From NCBI RefSeq assembly GCF_009674805.1, contig NZ_WKKI01000019.1, forward strand, positions 1 to 62,185: 62,185 nt of DNA, read 5' to 3'. The notes under the pieces were generated by a model that saw only the letters and a list, made by a program, of their open reading frames with translations, did no database searches and was not told the origin of the DNA. The DNA is from Metabacillus lacus (GTDB taxonomy: Bacteria > Bacillota > Bacilli > Bacillales > Bacillaceae). Position 1 is the first letter of the stretch. Every line of letters starts with the position of its first letter. A program made the position numbers and the translations under genes. Shown here piece by piece: positions 9,804 to 24,814 of the stretch.

Positions 9804-10844
9804 ATGTCGAATGCATATAAGCAGGCCGGTGTAGATATTGAGGCGGGCTATGAAGCAGTATCGCGCATGAAAAAGCACGCAGCAAGAACAATGCGGGCAG
9901 GAGCTATGGGAGCCCTCGGAGGTTTTGGAGGCATGTTTGATCTGTCTTCGTTAAACTATAGGAATCCGGTTCTAGTTTCAGGAACAGACGGGGTAGGCAC
10001 GAAGCTTAAGCTTGCATTTCAAATGGACAGCCACAGCACCATCGGAATAGATGCCGTTGCTATGTGTGTCAACGATATCCTCGCTCAAGGGGCTGAACCG
10101 CTCTTTTTTCTGGACTATCTGGCGGTAGGGAAAGCTGTACCGGAGAAATTAGAAGAAATCGTCAAGGGAGTTGCAGACGGATGCGAACAAGCAGGGTGTG
10201 CGCTGATTGGCGGAGAAACAGCGGAAATGCCCGGCCTTTATCAGGAAGATGAATATGATATTGCGGGATTTGCTGTCGGAGCAGTTGAGAAAGAAAATAT
10301 CATTTCAGGTGATAGAATAGAAGAAGGGCAGCTGCTGATTGGCCTGAGTTCAAGCGGCCTTCACAGCAACGGATACTCTCTTGTCAGAAAAATTCTGCTG
10401 GAAGATCATCTTCTGAATCTGAATGAAGTATATGCTCCGCTTCAACAGCCTCTTGGCTCTGTTCTGCTGCAGCCGACAAGAATTTATGTTGAAGCTGTGA
10501 AGCCGCTGCTAGAGCAAAAGCTCATTGCAGGAATGGCACACATTACAGGCGGAGGCTTTCTTGAAAATATTCCAAGGATGCTGCCGGATGGGCTGAGCGC
10601 AGAGATTGACTACGGTTCCTGGCCGGTTCCTCCTATTTTCGATTTTCTTGAGGAAAAAGGACAGCTTTCTAAAGAAGAAATGTTTAATGTCTTTAATATG
10701 GGCATTGGCTTTGTATTGGCTGTTCGCGAGGAAGACTTTCAAAAAGTCATTACCTCACTCCAACAGAATGGTGAAAAAGCATATTTGATCGGCAGAATCA
10801 AAAGCGGAAGCGGCATAACATTTGGCGGCGGATCTCTGATATGA
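9804..10844 (+). CDS. purM: AIR synthetase PurM
   Basis: PurM (346 residues) closes the imidazole ring: FGAM plus ATP gives AIR. Family hallmarks are [15 protein letters not shown] near residues 53-67, [18 protein letters not shown] near 88-105 and [12 protein letters not shown] near 136-147. The start ATG 9804 follows GAGGAGGAAAG, 18 nt downstream of purF. The stop overlaps the purN start by 4 nt (ATGA). The length equals that of other Bacillus PurM proteins. Confidence 0.97.
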   Translation: MSNAYKQAGVDIEAGYEAVSRMKKHAARTMRAGAMGALGGFGGMFDLSSLNYRNPVLVSGTDGVGTKLKLAFQMDSHSTIGIDAVAMCVNDILAQGAEPLFFLDYLAVGKAVPEKLEEIVKGVADGCEQAGCALIGGETAEMPGLYQEDEYDIAGFAVGAVEKENIISGDRIEEGQLLIGLSSSGLHSNGYSLVRKILLEDHLLNLNEVYAPLQQPLGSVLLQPTRIYVEAVKPLLEQKLIAGMAHITGGGFLENIPRMLPDGLSAEIDYGSWPVPPIFDFLEEKGQLSKEEMFNVFNMGIGFVLAVREEDFQKVITSLQQNGEKAYLIGRIKSGSGITFGGGSLI

Positions 10845-11423
10845 ACAAAATTGCAGTATTTGCTTCCGGGAGCGGATCAAATTTCCAAGCCATCGCAGAT
10901 GCTGTTAAAAGCGGCTCAATACAAGCTGAGATTGTGCTGCTTGTTAGTGACAAGCCGGAATCTTTGGCAGTAGGCAGAGCGAGGCAGGAAGGTATTCCCG
11001 TATTTGCTTTCGATCCGAAGAATTATGATAATAAACGAGAATTTGAGACTGAGATATTAACAGAATTAAGAAACAGAGGGGCGGAATTGCTCGTCCTGGC
11101 AGGCTATATGAGGTTGATTGGGGAAGTGCTGCTGAGTGGTTACGGCGGAAACATTATCAATCTGCATCCTTCCCTGCTTCCTTCTTTTCCGGGAAAGGAT
11201 GCGATTGGCCAGGCCGTTGCAGCAGGTGTCAAAGTTACCGGCGTAACCATTCATTATGTTGATGAAGGAATGGACACAGGTCCGATTATTGCCCAGGAGG
11301 CTTTACCGGTACTGAAAGAGGATAATGCTCAATCTCTTGCCGCGCGTATTCATGACATAGAACACAAGCTGTACCCTGCAGTGATCTCTGAGCTGCTTGA
11401 AAAAAAATACCGAGGTGACGTAC

Positions 11424-14318
<2,895 letters not shown>

Positions 14319-14341
14319 TGACGATCACTCCATTCCGTTAA

Positions 14342-14378
14342 GGCTGTCTTAGAGAATATCTCTGGCGGCCCTTTTTTT
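14342..14378 (+). terminator. Intrinsic terminator of the pur operon
   Basis: GGCTGTC (14342-14348) pairs with GGCGGCC (14364-14370) with two G-U pairs. The helix extends through AGAG/CTCT around a 5-nt AATAT loop, and T7 follows (14372-14378). It is the expected end of the purE-purD transcript. It lies upstream of the small reverse ORF, whose own transcript would have to start beyond it. Confidence 0.85.
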
Positions 14379-14483
14379 GTTTGGTGTGCTGGGGCTGAGC
14401 GTTTTTGTGCTGGGAAAAAGGCTGAAATGCAGATTTCGTAGCACGTGATGCGATTTTGTTCTACTATCTTGGCTGAAACGCGA

Positions 14484-14770
14484 GATGCTATAACAAAAGG
14501 TGGGTCTTTGTTCTACTATCGAGCTGGATGCTATAACAAAGTGAGCGTCTTTGTTCTACTATGCGCGAGATACTATAATAAAGTGAGCGTTTTTGTTCTA
14601 CTATGTGCGAGATACTATAATAAAGTGAGCGTTTTTGTTCTACTATGTGCGAGATACTATAACAAATTGGGCGTCTTTGTTCTACTATGTGCGAGATACT
14701 ATAACAAAGAGAGCATTTTTGTTCTACTATCTTGGCTAAAACGCCAGATACTATAACAAAGTGAATCCCC
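14484..14770. repeat. 42-nt tandem repeat array (family A), seven units
   Basis: GAT(A/G)CTATAA begins at 14484, 14527, 14569, 14611, 14653, 14695 and 14747: a strict 42-43 nt period with one 52-nt last step. Each unit carries ATAACAAA followed by (T)TTTGTTCTA, an imperfect inverted repeat. The stretch between the pur terminator and the next gene (14379-14877) holds only this array and the hairpin at 14843-14867. The array can be read as an open frame of 103 codons on the plus strand and 108 on the minus, but both are repeat artefacts without a ribosome binding site. Confidence 0.9.
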
Positions 14771-14842
14771 GGCAAATTCGCGAATCCCCCGGCAATCCCC
14801 CAAGTACGGACCATCCCACAAGCCCAGTAACGCTATATTGAA

Positions 14843-14867
14843 GAAGCCGGCGCTAGCCGCCAGCTTC
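14843..14867 (-). terminator. Hairpin downstream of the DUF2892-like gene (weak terminator)
   Basis: On the minus strand GAAGCTGGCG and CGCCGGCTTC form a 10-bp stem (one G-U pair) around a 5-nt loop. The T tract after it on the minus strand is poor (TTCAATA). It sits just downstream of the reverse gene ending at 14878, so a role in ending that transcript is plausible. Confidence 0.5.
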
Positions 14868-14877
14868 CCCAGTCTGT

Positions 14878-15120
14878 TTATTCTGTTTGGTGCTGTCCAG
14901 AATTGGAGTAATCTTTTGCATTGCTTTTTTCAAATAGATACGTCATCGGGCAGAATCGGAGAATTCCTTCGCCCACTTTCATGGCGCCCATCATCATGAT
15001 GAAGACATAGCTGTCTTTAAATGGGTTTTTAGTGTATTTTGCAGTAGACCAGGCAAGCATTGTCAGGCCGAATGTGATTCGTATTAAGGAGTTGGCAATT
15101 CCAATGTTAGGTTTTAACAT
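14878..15120 (-). CDS. DUF2892 (YgaP-like) small membrane protein
   Basis: An 80-residue protein (82 if an ATG 6 nt upstream is used) beginning MLKPNIGIANSLIRITFG, the standard N-terminus of the DUF2892 family, in which two hydrophobic helices form a small membrane unit. Here the helices are about residues 8-27 and 36-54. The family is often linked to rhodanese or redox proteins, but no such partner is adjacent, so the role is unknown. The start at 15120 has GAAGGG 10 nt upstream; the alternative at 15126 has only 4 nt spacing. It is transcribed against the yer cluster. Confidence 0.75.
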   Translation of the reverse strand: MLKPNIGIANSLIRITFGLTMLAWSTAKYTKNPFKDSYVFIMMMGAMKVGEGILRFCPMTYLFEKSNAKDYSNSGQHQTE

Positions 15121-15238
15121 GTGCATTCATCCCTTCAGTTAGAAGATTTCAAAAAAATGTAACTTTCTTTAATGCGTTAATGTCCTTAGTGTGCTAGTAT
15201 TAAGAAAACAGCTGATGTTTACAGAGGGAGGTAACTAC

Positions 15239-16981
15239 ATGTCCCAATCTGTCTTCTATTGGAAAGGCAAAGAAATCAGAGAGCAGATTGATATTGTATC
15301 GAATAAATCGGCACCGAATCTTGTTTTAGAAAATGCAACATATCTGAATTCATTTTTAAAAAGCTGGGAAACGGCTAATATCTGGATACACAAAGGCCGA
15401 ATCATTTACGTTGGGCCTGATATGCCCCCGCCCGCAGAGAGCACAGAAGTTACAGACTGCAGAGGCAGGTACTTGGTTCCAGGATATATAGAGCCGCATG
15501 CCCATCCTTTTCAATTATATAATCCCCAATCGCTTGCAGAGTATGTGTCACAGTATGGAACAACCACATTGATTAATGACAACTTGTTTCTGCTTTTATA
15601 TTGCGATAAAAAGAAAGCGCTTACTTTGCTTGATGCGTTTCAAAGCAGTCCCCTTCATATGTTTTGGTGGGCAAGGTTAGATTTACAGACCGAAATTCCG
15701 CGTGAAGATTTGCTGTTAACGCTGGATTATATGAAGGCTTGGATTCAACATGACAGTGTTATTCAAGCGGGCGAGCTGACCGGCTGGCCGAAGCTTCTTG
15801 ATGGGGATGATCTGCTGCTGCAGTGGATTTGTGAGACCAAGCAGCAGAGAAAGCGTATTGAAGGCCATTTTCCAGGGGCTTCTCCACGCACCTTAACGAA
15901 GATGAAGCTGTTCGGAGCAGATTGCGATCATGAAGCAATGACCGGGGAAGAAGTGCGGGAAAGGCTTGCGCAGGGTTATCATGTTTCGCTCCGCCATTCT
16001 TCCATCAGGCCGGATCTTCCCAAGCTGCTTGATGAAATGAAAAACTGCGGTATTCATCATTATGAACAAATCATGTTTACAACTGACGGCTCCACGCCGC
16101 TGTTTTATGAAGACGGAATGACGAATAAAATGATTTCAATTGCGCTTGAAAAAGGTATTGATCCGATAACTGCTTATCATATGGCCTCCTTTCATATTGC
16201 GCGCTATTATGGAATCGACCATATGCTGGGTGCGATTGCGCCAGGCCGTTCAGCGAACATCAACATATTGGAATCGCCGGAAATTCCACTTCCCCTGTCA
16301 GTCCTCTCAAAAGGACAATGGATGAAAAAAGCGGGAAAAAAACAAGAAAGCACCTCAGCAATCAGGTGGAGTGATCACAGTCTGGGGAAGATGGAGCTGA
16401 ATTGGGAGCTTCGGGGAGATGATCTGCAGTTTTCCATGCCGCTGGGACTGAAAATGAGAAATTCGGTAATAATGGAGCCCTATTCTGTCACGATTGACAG
16501 CTCGCTTGAGGAGCTGTCAGAGGAGCATGATGAATCATTTTTGTCGCTTCTTGACCGTAAAGGAGAGTGGCGGGTCAATACCGTGCTCAAAGGATTTGCC
16601 AGTTCCATATCCGGTTTTGCCAGCTCTTATTCAACAACGGGAGATATCCTCCTGATTGGCAAAAAGAAGAGCGACATGCTGCTGGCTTTTCAGCGGATGA
16701 AGGAGCTGGGCGGCGGGATTGTTCTTGTGGAGGACGGCGCAACGATTTTTGAATTGGCGCTTGTGATTAATGGTGGTGCATCTGATGAAAATCTCCCTGC
16801 GTTAATTTCCAAAACGAAAGAACTCGGAACGCTGCTCAGAGAGCGGGGATACAGATTTGAGGATCCTGTTTACACCTTGCTGTTCCTGTCTTCAACGCAT
16901 CTTCCCTACTTGAGAATCACACCGAGGGGGATTTATGATGTGATGAAAAAAACAATTCTCTTTCCATCGATAATGCGTTAA
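15239..16981 (+). CDS. yerA: Adenine deaminase-family amidohydrolase YerA
   Basis: A 580-residue amidohydrolase of the adenine deaminase family, metal-dependent enzymes that convert adenine to hypoxanthine. The TIM-barrel metal motif appears as PGYIEPHAHPFQLYNP near residues 82-97. The downstream catalytic-region stretches are AGELTGWP, GHFPGASPRTL (second histidine site) and MFTTDGSTPLFYEDG. The position right after the pur operon and before yerB matches B. subtilis yerA, annotated there as a putative adenine deaminase. The first motif has PHAHP where classical Ade proteins have GHVHIE, so substrate identity is inferred. The start ATG 15239 follows AGAGGGAGG; the frame is open further upstream to 15191. 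Confidence 0.85.
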   Translation: MSQSVFYWKGKEIREQIDIVSNKSAPNLVLENATYLNSFLKSWETANIWIHKGRIIYVGPDMPPPAESTEVTDCRGRYLVPGYIEPHAHPFQLYNPQSLAEYVSQYGTTTLINDNLFLLLYCDKKKALTLLDAFQSSPLHMFWWARLDLQTEIPREDLLLTLDYMKAWIQHDSVIQAGELTGWPKLLDGDDLLLQWICETKQQRKRIEGHFPGASPRTLTKMKLFGADCDHEAMTGEEVRERLAQGYHVSLRHSSIRPDLPKLLDEMKNCGIHHYEQIMFTTDGSTPLFYEDGMTNKMISIALEKGIDPITAYHMASFHIARYYGIDHMLGAIAPGRSANINILESPEIPLPLSVLSKGQWMKKAGKKQESTSAIRWSDHSLGKMELNWELRGDDLQFSMPLGLKMRNSVIMEPYSVTIDSSLEELSEEHDESFLSLLDRKGEWRVNTVLKGFASSISGFASSYSTTGDILLIGKKKSDMLLAFQRMKELGGGIVLVEDGATIFELALVINGGASDENLPALISKTKELGTLLRERGYRFEDPVYTLLFLSSTHLPYLRITPRGIYDVMKKTILFPSIMR

Positions 16982-17021
16982 AATAGAAAAGTAACAGTAT
17001 ACTAGGATAGGGTAAGCAAAC

Positions 17022-18038
17022 ATGAAAAAAACTTATACAATAATCATGATTTCCATGCTGTTTTTGCTCGCTGGCTGCAAGGAGGCCGGAGATGTGCCCC
17101 TGTCCAGATTTATAAGCGGCAAGGAAGATCAGGCGAACACGGTGGCTAAAGCGGAGAAACAGCCGTTTCCTTTAACCGGAATTGCGGGAGAAGGAGACAT
17201 GAATAACCGTCCAGTTGCAGTTATATTGAATAACCACCCTGCTGCACGCCCGCAGTCCGGCCTGGAACAGGCTGACCTGATTTATGAAGTGCTTGCAGAA
17301 GGCGGAATTACAAGGTTTATTGCTATTTATCAAAGCTCTATGCCGGAAACAGTCGGACCTATCCGAAGCGCCAGGGATTATCATATTGAACTCGCTAACG
17401 GATATCAGTCCTTGTTTATCAGCCATGGATGGAGTCCGGGAGCCAGGCAGCTGCTGGAGTCAGGAAAAGCAGACTATTTAAACGGGCTGTTTTATGATGG
17501 AACGCTATTTTGGAGAACGCAGCACAGAAAGGCGCCTCACAATTCGTACACTTCATTTGAACATATTAAGACGGGCATGCTTGAAAATAAATATGAGCAG
17601 CAGATGAAAGTGGAACCGCTTTTATTTGCCAAAGAAAGAAAACATGAAGAAGCCGTGAGTGCCCATAAGGTGGATATTCATTATGGAAGCGATGAGTTTA
17701 ATGTCACTTATGATTATGATCCAGGGCAGAAGTATTACACGCGGTGGAACGGTCCAAAGCAGACAATTGATGAAAATACAAAAAATATCATACACATTCA
17801 CAATATATTTATTGCAGAAATGAACCATAAAGTCATAGATGATCAGGGACGGAGGAAGATCGATCTGCTGTCAGGCGGAAGGGGTCTTCTCCTTCAGGAA
17901 GGGACCGTGCTTGAGACGTCCTGGAAAAACAAAGATGGCAGAATTCTTCCCGTTAGCGATGGAGAAGTTCTCCCGTTGCTTCCCGGCAGGACCTGGATCA
18001 ACATCGTTCCTGATTTGACCTCAATTAAAATTCGATAA
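17022..18038 (+). CDS. yerB: DUF3048 lipoprotein YerB
   Basis: A 338-residue predicted lipoprotein. The signal peptide ends at LFLLAGC with the lipidated cysteine at residue 19. The mature part begins with a low-complexity linker and then the DUF3048 domain (RPVAVILNNHPAARPQSGLEQAD, followed by EGGITRFIAIYQS and GPIRSARDYH). A smaller C-terminal domain ends in TWINIVPDL. The family is extracellular and membrane-anchored with unestablished activity. It starts 40 nt after yerA, with AGGATAGGG as ribosome binding site, and is followed 22 nt later by yerC, so the three are probably one unit. Confidence 0.88.
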   Translation: MKKTYTIIMISMLFLLAGCKEAGDVPLSRFISGKEDQANTVAKAEKQPFPLTGIAGEGDMNNRPVAVILNNHPAARPQSGLEQADLIYEVLAEGGITRFIAIYQSSMPETVGPIRSARDYHIELANGYQSLFISHGWSPGARQLLESGKADYLNGLFYDGTLFWRTQHRKAPHNSYTSFEHIKTGMLENKYEQQMKVEPLLFAKERKHEEAVSAHKVDIHYGSDEFNVTYDYDPGQKYYTRWNGPKQTIDENTKNIIHIHNIFIAEMNHKVIDDQGRRKIDLLSGGRGLLLQEGTVLETSWKNKDGRILPVSDGEVLPLLPGRTWINIVPDLTSIKIR

Positions 18039-18060
18039 ACAGCAGAAGGAGAAATGAACA

Positions 18061-18369
18061 ATGCAAATAGAAAAACTGAGAGGAAAAGAGCTCGATCAGC
18101 TTTTTTCTGCAGTCCTTTCGTTAAAAGACCTTGAAGAGTGCTATCGTTTTTTTGATGATTTGTGTACAGTAAATGAAATTCAGTCGCTGGCACAGCGCCT
18201 TGAAGTAGCAAGAATGCTGAGCGACGGCTTTACTTACCACAAAATAGAAACGGAAACAGGTGCCAGCACAGCGACCATTTCCCGCGTAAAGCGATGCCTG
18301 AACTACGGAAATGATGCTTATCAAATGGCGCTGGAGCGCGTGCAGGAAGAACAGTCTGAAAGCAAGTAA
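18061..18369 (+). CDS. yerC: TrpR-like YerC/YecD family DNA-binding protein
   Basis: A 102-residue protein of the TrpR/YerC/YecD family. The N-terminal helical part has LKDLEECYRFFDDLCTVNEI; a helix-turn-helix follows with EVARMLSDGFTYHKIETETG and the recognition segment ASTATISRVKRCLNYG near residues 69-84. Family members are small dimeric regulators; the target of YerC is not known from the sequence. The start ATG 18061 has AGAAGGAG upstream. A strong terminator follows directly, closing the yerABC unit. Confidence 0.9.
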   Translation: MQIEKLRGKELDQLFSAVLSLKDLEECYRFFDDLCTVNEIQSLAQRLEVARMLSDGFTYHKIETETGASTATISRVKRCLNYGNDAYQMALERVQEEQSESK

Positions 18370-18376
18370 AACCCCG

Positions 18377-18405
18377 GACAGAGAGAAAATCTCTGTCTTT
18401 TTTTA
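18377..18405 (+). terminator. Intrinsic terminator after yerC
   Basis: GACAGAGA (18377-18384) and TCTCTGTC (18390-18397) form a perfect 8-bp stem with a GAAAA loop, followed by eight T. It separates yerABC from the pcrB-pcrA-ligA-camS transcript. Confidence 0.92.
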
Positions 18406-18506
18406 TTGTTGGAAAAGTGACTGCAGAAGATTTTTGCCCGTACTGCGACCTTTAGAAAACCCCCGCTTTTTACCTGCCTGCAAAAGATGTTTCCGCTTAT
18501 GGATTT

Positions 18507-18515
18507 TGATATAAT
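18507..18515 (+). promoter_or_regulatory. Extended -10 promoter for pcrB
   Basis: TGATATAAT at 18507-18515 is a perfect extended -10 (TGnTATAAT), 36 nt before the pcrB start. No clear -35 is seen 17 nt upstream, which is common for extended -10 promoters. It lies just downstream of the yerC terminator, consistent with a new transcription unit. Confidence 0.6.
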
Positions 18516-18550
18516 ATTGTAATGGTTATGTGAATGGAGGAATATAGAGT

Positions 18551-19237
18551 ATGTACGATGTTCGCGAGTGGAAGCACGTGTTTAAGCTTGATCCGGACAA
18601 GGAGATCAGCGATGAGCATTTAGAGCTTATCTGCGAATCGGGCACGGATGCAGTGATTGTGGGCGGCAGCGATAATATAACGCAGGACAATGTGCTGCAG
18701 CTGATGTCAAGAATACGCCGTTATTTGGTGCCTTGCGTTCTTGAGGTATCAACGATAGAATCGATTATTCCAGGTTTTGACCTGTATTTTATCCCTTCAG
18801 TCATAAACAGCAGCAGTCCGCAATGGATCTTGGGGCTTCACAAGGATGCGGTCAAAGAGTTCGGTGAACTGATGGACTGGAACGAAATTGTGGTGGAAGG
18901 GTACTGCATTCTCAATGAAGATTGCAAAGCAGCTGCGTTAACTGCAGCTGATACAAATTTAAGTTATGAAGATATTAAGGCATATGCAACTGTTGCCGAA
19001 AAAATATTTCAGCTTCCGGTTTTCTATTTGGAGTACAGCGGAGCTTTTGGTGATTTAGAGGCTGTGAAGGCAGCGAAAAGCGGACTTGAGAACACGGCGC
19101 TTTTTTACGGCGGCGGCATTTCAACAAAAGAGCAGGCTGAGGCTGCAGGAGAGCATGCCGATACAATTGTTGTTGGAAATATTATTTACACAAACATCAA
19201 AGCGGCCCTTTCAACAGTAGGGGCAGTAAAGAAGTAA
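18551..19237 (+). CDS. pcrB: Heptaprenylglyceryl phosphate synthase PcrB
   Basis: PcrB (228 residues) is a TIM-barrel prenyltransferase that joins heptaprenyl diphosphate to glycerol-1-phosphate, the first step of an archaeal-type ether lipid made by Bacillaceae. Characteristic stretches are [10 protein letters not shown] (6-15), [18 protein letters not shown] (phosphate and prenyl site), the E-x-Y-C motif [20 protein letters not shown] and the C-terminal phosphate loop [10 protein letters not shown] then ADTIVVGN. The start ATG 18551 follows TGGAGG at 18535-18540. It heads the pcrA-ligA unit, an order conserved in B. subtilis. Confidence 0.95.
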   Translation: MYDVREWKHVFKLDPDKEISDEHLELICESGTDAVIVGGSDNITQDNVLQLMSRIRRYLVPCVLEVSTIESIIPGFDLYFIPSVINSSSPQWILGLHKDAVKEFGELMDWNEIVVEGYCILNEDCKAAALTAADTNLSYEDIKAYATVAEKIFQLPVFYLEYSGAFGDLEAVKAAKSGLENTALFYGGGISTKEQAEAAGEHADTIVVGNIIYTNIKAALSTVGAVKK

Positions 19238-19302
19238 TTGCAAAAGCATAAGGAAATCCGATAAAATAGAACATATGTTTGAAAACAGGCGGTGGAATAA
19301 TC

Positions 19303-21525
19303 ATGCAATCACTATCAAATACTTTGCTGGCCGGGCTGAATGAGCGCCAGCAGGAAGCGGTAAAAACAACTGACGGACCTCTGCTGATTATGGCAGGGGC
19401 AGGAAGCGGAAAAACGAGAGTGCTTACACATCGCATAGCCTATTTAATGGCTGAAAAGCATGTCGCGCCTTGGAACATTCTCGCGATTACCTTTACGAAT
19501 AAAGCAGCCAGAGAAATGAGAGATAGAATTCACAGAATTCTTGGGCAGGGCGGAGATGACATCTGGATTTCCACTTTTCACTCCATGTGTGTGCGGATTT
19601 TACGAAGAGATATTGACAGAATCGGCATCAACCGCAATTTTACAATCCTTGACTCCGCTGATCAGCTCTCCGTTGTGAAATCTATATTGAAAGACAGAAA
19701 CATTGATCCCAAAAAATTTGAACCCCGCGGCATTCTTGGATCCATCAGCAGTGCGAAAAATGAACTGATTGAGCCGGAGGAGTATGAAAAAGCTGCAGGC
19801 GGTATGTACGAGCAGATGGTCAGCGATGTGTACAAAGATTATCAAAAGAAACTCCGCAAAAATCAGTCTCTGGATTTTGACGATCTGATCATGTCCACCA
19901 TCACCCTGTTTAAGCGCGTCCCGGAAGTGCTGGAGTTTTATCAGCGCAAGTTTCAGTACATTCATGTGGATGAGTATCAGGATACAAACCGGGCGCAGTA
20001 CATGCTTGTAAAGCTGATGGCACAGAGATTCCAAAACCTTTGCGTAGTGGGGGATTCCGATCAGTCTATCTACAGATGGCGCGGTGCTGATATTGCCAAT
20101 ATCCTTTCTTTTGAAAAAGACTATCCCAGTGCCAGCGTCATCCTGCTTGAGCAAAACTACCGCTCAACAAAGCGGATCCTGCACGCTGCCAACGAAGTGA
20201 TTAAAAACAACTCCAACAGAAAAGTGAAAAATCTTTGGACAGACAATCTTGAAGGAAGCAAAATCAATTATTACCGCGCAGACAGCGAATCGTCCGAGGG
20301 ACAGTTTGTTGCGGGAAAAATTAAAGAAATTTGTGAAAATGGAAGCCGCAAGCTTTCTGATGTAGCGATACTATACAGAACCAATGCACAGTCCCGTGTA
20401 ATCGAGGAAGTACTTCTAAAATCCAATATTAACTACAAGATAGTCGGCGGCATCAAGTTCTATGACCGAAAAGAGATCAAAGATCTGCTGGCATATCTGC
20501 GCCTGATTGCCAACCCAGACGATGATATCAGCCTTGCCAGGATTGTGAATACACCTAAGCGCGGTGTCGGCGCGACCTCTCTTGATAAAATTGCTGCATA
20601 TGCTGCGGCCCAGGGCCTTTCCCTGTTTCAGGCACTTCATGAGCTGGAACAGATTGGAGTTAGTGCAAGAGTAGTGAATGCCCTGTCAGATTTCAGGGAC
20701 ATGGTGAACCATTTTACAGCCATGCAGGATTACCTCTCGGTGACAGAGCTGACTGAGGAAATTCTTGATAAAACCGGCTACAGAGAAATGCTGAAAACAG
20801 AAAAAACTATTGAAGCCCAAAGCAGGCTTGAAAATATTGACGAGTTTTTATCCGTTACCCAGAACTTTGAAAAGCAAAATGAGGATAAGAGCCTTGTGGC
20901 ATTTTTGACCGATCTTGCGCTTGTAGCCGATATTGACAAGCTGGAAGAGGACGAGTCAGGCAAGCAGGAAGGTATTGTCCTGATGACCCTTCACGCTGCG
21001 AAAGGGCTGGAGTTTCCGGTTGTCTTTTTAATGGGACTGGAAGAAGGAGTATTCCCTCACAGCCGCTCCCTGATGGAAGAAGATGAGATGGAGGAAGAGC
21101 GCCGTCTTGCATACGTGGGAATCACAAGAGCGGAGCAGGAGCTCTATATCACTAACGCACAGATGAGAACATTGTTCGGGCGGACCAACATGAACCCTGA
21201 ATCCAGATTTATTTCTGAAATACCAGAGGATTTATTGGAGAACTTAAATACAAAGAAAAGCCTGTTTTCTACTTTCTCCCCTGCTGCAGCACAGCGCAAT
21301 CAAAGAAGGGCAGCATCTTCTCCTTCCAGACATGTTCCAGGCCCAACCGGCGGCAATGAGGCAGAATGGGCTGTCGGCAGCAAAGCTGAACACAAAAAGT
21401 GGGGAACCGGCACGGTTGTGAGTGTCAAAGGAGAGGGAGAGGGAACAGAGCTTGATATTGCATTCCCGAGCCCGGTCGGCATCAAAAGGCTGCTGGCTAA
21501 ATTTGCTCCTATTAAAAAAGTGTAG
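19303..21525 (+). CDS. pcrA: ATP-dependent DNA helicase PcrA (UvrD/Rep superfamily)
   Basis: PcrA (740 residues) is an essential 3'-5' superfamily 1A helicase acting in repair, rolling-circle replication and transcription-conflict resolution. Helicase motifs appear in order: the Q motif LNERQQEAV, Walker [13 protein letters not shown] near residues 32-43, [10 protein letters not shown], Walker [13 protein letters not shown] near 220-231, [38 protein letters not shown] and [12 protein letters not shown]. The C-terminal Tudor-like region ([19 protein letters not shown]) is the RNA-polymerase-binding part known in Bacillus PcrA. The start ATG 19303 follows GGTGGAAT; the reading from 19279 is unsupported. 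Confidence 0.97.
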   Translation: MQSLSNTLLAGLNERQQEAVKTTDGPLLIMAGAGSGKTRVLTHRIAYLMAEKHVAPWNILAITFTNKAAREMRDRIHRILGQGGDDIWISTFHSMCVRILRRDIDRIGINRNFTILDSADQLSVVKSILKDRNIDPKKFEPRGILGSISSAKNELIEPEEYEKAAGGMYEQMVSDVYKDYQKKLRKNQSLDFDDLIMSTITLFKRVPEVLEFYQRKFQYIHVDEYQDTNRAQYMLVKLMAQRFQNLCVVGDSDQSIYRWRGADIANILSFEKDYPSASVILLEQNYRSTKRILHAANEVIKNNSNRKVKNLWTDNLEGSKINYYRADSESSEGQFVAGKIKEICENGSRKLSDVAILYRTNAQSRVIEEVLLKSNINYKIVGGIKFYDRKEIKDLLAYLRLIANPDDDISLARIVNTPKRGVGATSLDKIAAYAAAQGLSLFQALHELEQIGVSARVVNALSDFRDMVNHFTAMQDYLSVTELTEEILDKTGYREMLKTEKTIEAQSRLENIDEFLSVTQNFEKQNEDKSLVAFLTDLALVADIDKLEEDESGKQEGIVLMTLHAAKGLEFPVVFLMGLEEGVFPHSRSLMEEDEMEEERRLAYVGITRAEQELYITNAQMRTLFGRTNMNPESRFISEIPEDLLENLNTKKSLFSTFSPAAAQRNQRRAASSPSRHVPGPTGGNEAEWAVGSKAEHKKWGTGTVVSVKGEGEGTELDIAFPSPVGIKRLLAKFAPIKKV

Positions 21526-21531
21526 CAGTAG

Positions 21532-23562
<2,031 letters not shown>

Positions 23563-23580
23563 GAGGAGTGGCATAAAAAA

Positions 23581-24771
23581 GTGAAAAAATTATTAACTTT
23601 GGTGCTTGCGGGCTCAGTGCTGCTGAGCGCCTGTACACCAAATTTCGGGGATCAAGATGAAGTGATTCAGACGGAAGAAAATTCTGCCGAACAGGCAATC
23701 ATCCCTAAGTACAATATTTCAGATGATTATTATAAAATGATTCTTCCGTTTGCTCCCGGGCAGGCGCGCGGGCTTGTTGCCAAAAACCTGAATACCAGGC
23801 TTGATATCGATGAATTTGAAACAGGGCTGATGAGAATTGCCAAAGATATTTTTCCCCCTGAAAATGACCAGTATCTGTATCAGGAGGGGCAGTATATCGA
23901 CAGAAGCACAATCTCCAGCTGGTTGAGCCGCAAGCTTGAGGGTGAGGATTTGAAGGCGGCGGAGGAAAAGGCGGAGCAGGGAAACAGCACATTTCAAAAT
24001 GCCGGTTTGAATCCTCCTGCGCTGACTGAGGGAACAGCAAAGGAACGAAATGAACAAAGCCCCATTTACCTGGCCCACATCCTTGAGCATAACTATCTTG
24101 TGAAGAAAAATGAAAACACGGTGGAGCTTGGCGGGGTCGTCATCGGCCTGGCTCTTAACTCCACACATTATTACAGACAGGAAGACGACTATGCGCGGCA
24201 GGTAGACATCTCCCCTGAAAAGCTAAGAGAAGAAGGGGAAAAGATGGCTGCCGAGGTAGTGAAGCGTGCCCGCAGCATGGACGGCCTTGAAAACATTCCA
24301 ATTGTAGTAGCACTGTACCAAACAGCGGAAAAATCTTCAATTGTGCCGGGTCACTTTATTGCAAAAGCTGAAGCCAAGGCTGGAAGCAGCGACCTGGGCA
24401 GATGGGACAACATCGATGAAGAGTACCACTTCTTCCCGTCTCCGGAGGCAACTTCAGCTTACCGCGATGATGCAGCAAAATTTGAAAGATTCAAAGGCGA
24501 TATAGATGAGTACTTTCCTAACTATACGGGAGTGATTGGAAAAGCCTACTATCGCGGAGGACAGCTCGAAACACTAAAAGTAGACATTCCCATGCAGTTT
24601 TATGGCAAAGCCGAGGTCATTGCCTTTACTCAGTATGTATCCGGAAAAATCATGGAGCACTTCCCGGATTACATCTCTCTTGAAGTCAACATCTCCTCAA
24701 CGGCAGGACAGGAATCCTTAATTGTCCGCAATCCGGGACAAGAAAAGCCGACGGTCCATATATATCAATAG
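23581..24771 (+). CDS. camS: CamS family lipoprotein (sex pheromone precursor family)
   Basis: A 396-residue lipoprotein corresponding to B. subtilis YerH. The signal peptide MKKLLTLVLAGSVLLSAC places the lipidated cysteine at residue 18. In enterococci and staphylococci, peptides released from signal sequences of this family act as sex pheromones; whether this one does is unknown. The mature protein has the family features YYKMILPFAPGQARGL, LEHNYLVKKN, VVIGLALNSTHYYRQ and a C-terminal domain from about residue 270. The GTG start at 23581 is preceded by GAGGAGTGG about 11 nt upstream. A terminator follows 8 nt after the stop. Confidence 0.9.
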   Translation: MKKLLTLVLAGSVLLSACTPNFGDQDEVIQTEENSAEQAIIPKYNISDDYYKMILPFAPGQARGLVAKNLNTRLDIDEFETGLMRIAKDIFPPENDQYLYQEGQYIDRSTISSWLSRKLEGEDLKAAEEKAEQGNSTFQNAGLNPPALTEGTAKERNEQSPIYLAHILEHNYLVKKNENTVELGGVVIGLALNSTHYYRQEDDYARQVDISPEKLREEGEKMAAEVVKRARSMDGLENIPIVVALYQTAEKSSIVPGHFIAKAEAKAGSSDLGRWDNIDEEYHFFPSPEATSAYRDDAAKFERFKGDIDEYFPNYTGVIGKAYYRGGQLETLKVDIPMQFYGKAEVIAFTQYVSGKIMEHFPDYISLEVNISSTAGQESLIVRNPGQEKPTVHIYQ

Positions 24772-24778
24772 AAACCTG

Positions 24779-24813
24779 ACGGGTCACCATCAAGACGATG
24801 GGCCCGTTTTTTT
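24779..24813 (+). terminator. Intrinsic terminator after camS
   Basis: ACGGG (24779-24783) with CCCGT (24803-24807), an asymmetric bulge, then CCATC (24787-24791) with GATGG (24797-24801) and a 5-nt loop; the T run is 24807-24813. It ends the pcrB-pcrA-ligA-camS unit. Confidence 0.85.
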
Positions 24814-24814
24814 C

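Noticed and set aside
14445-14756. 103-codon plus-strand ORF and 108-codon minus-strand ORF over the 42-nt repeats
   Set aside because: Both are open only because the 42-nt unit is a multiple of three and lacks stops; the products are pure repeats (YYNKVSVFVLLCAR) with no ribosome binding site.
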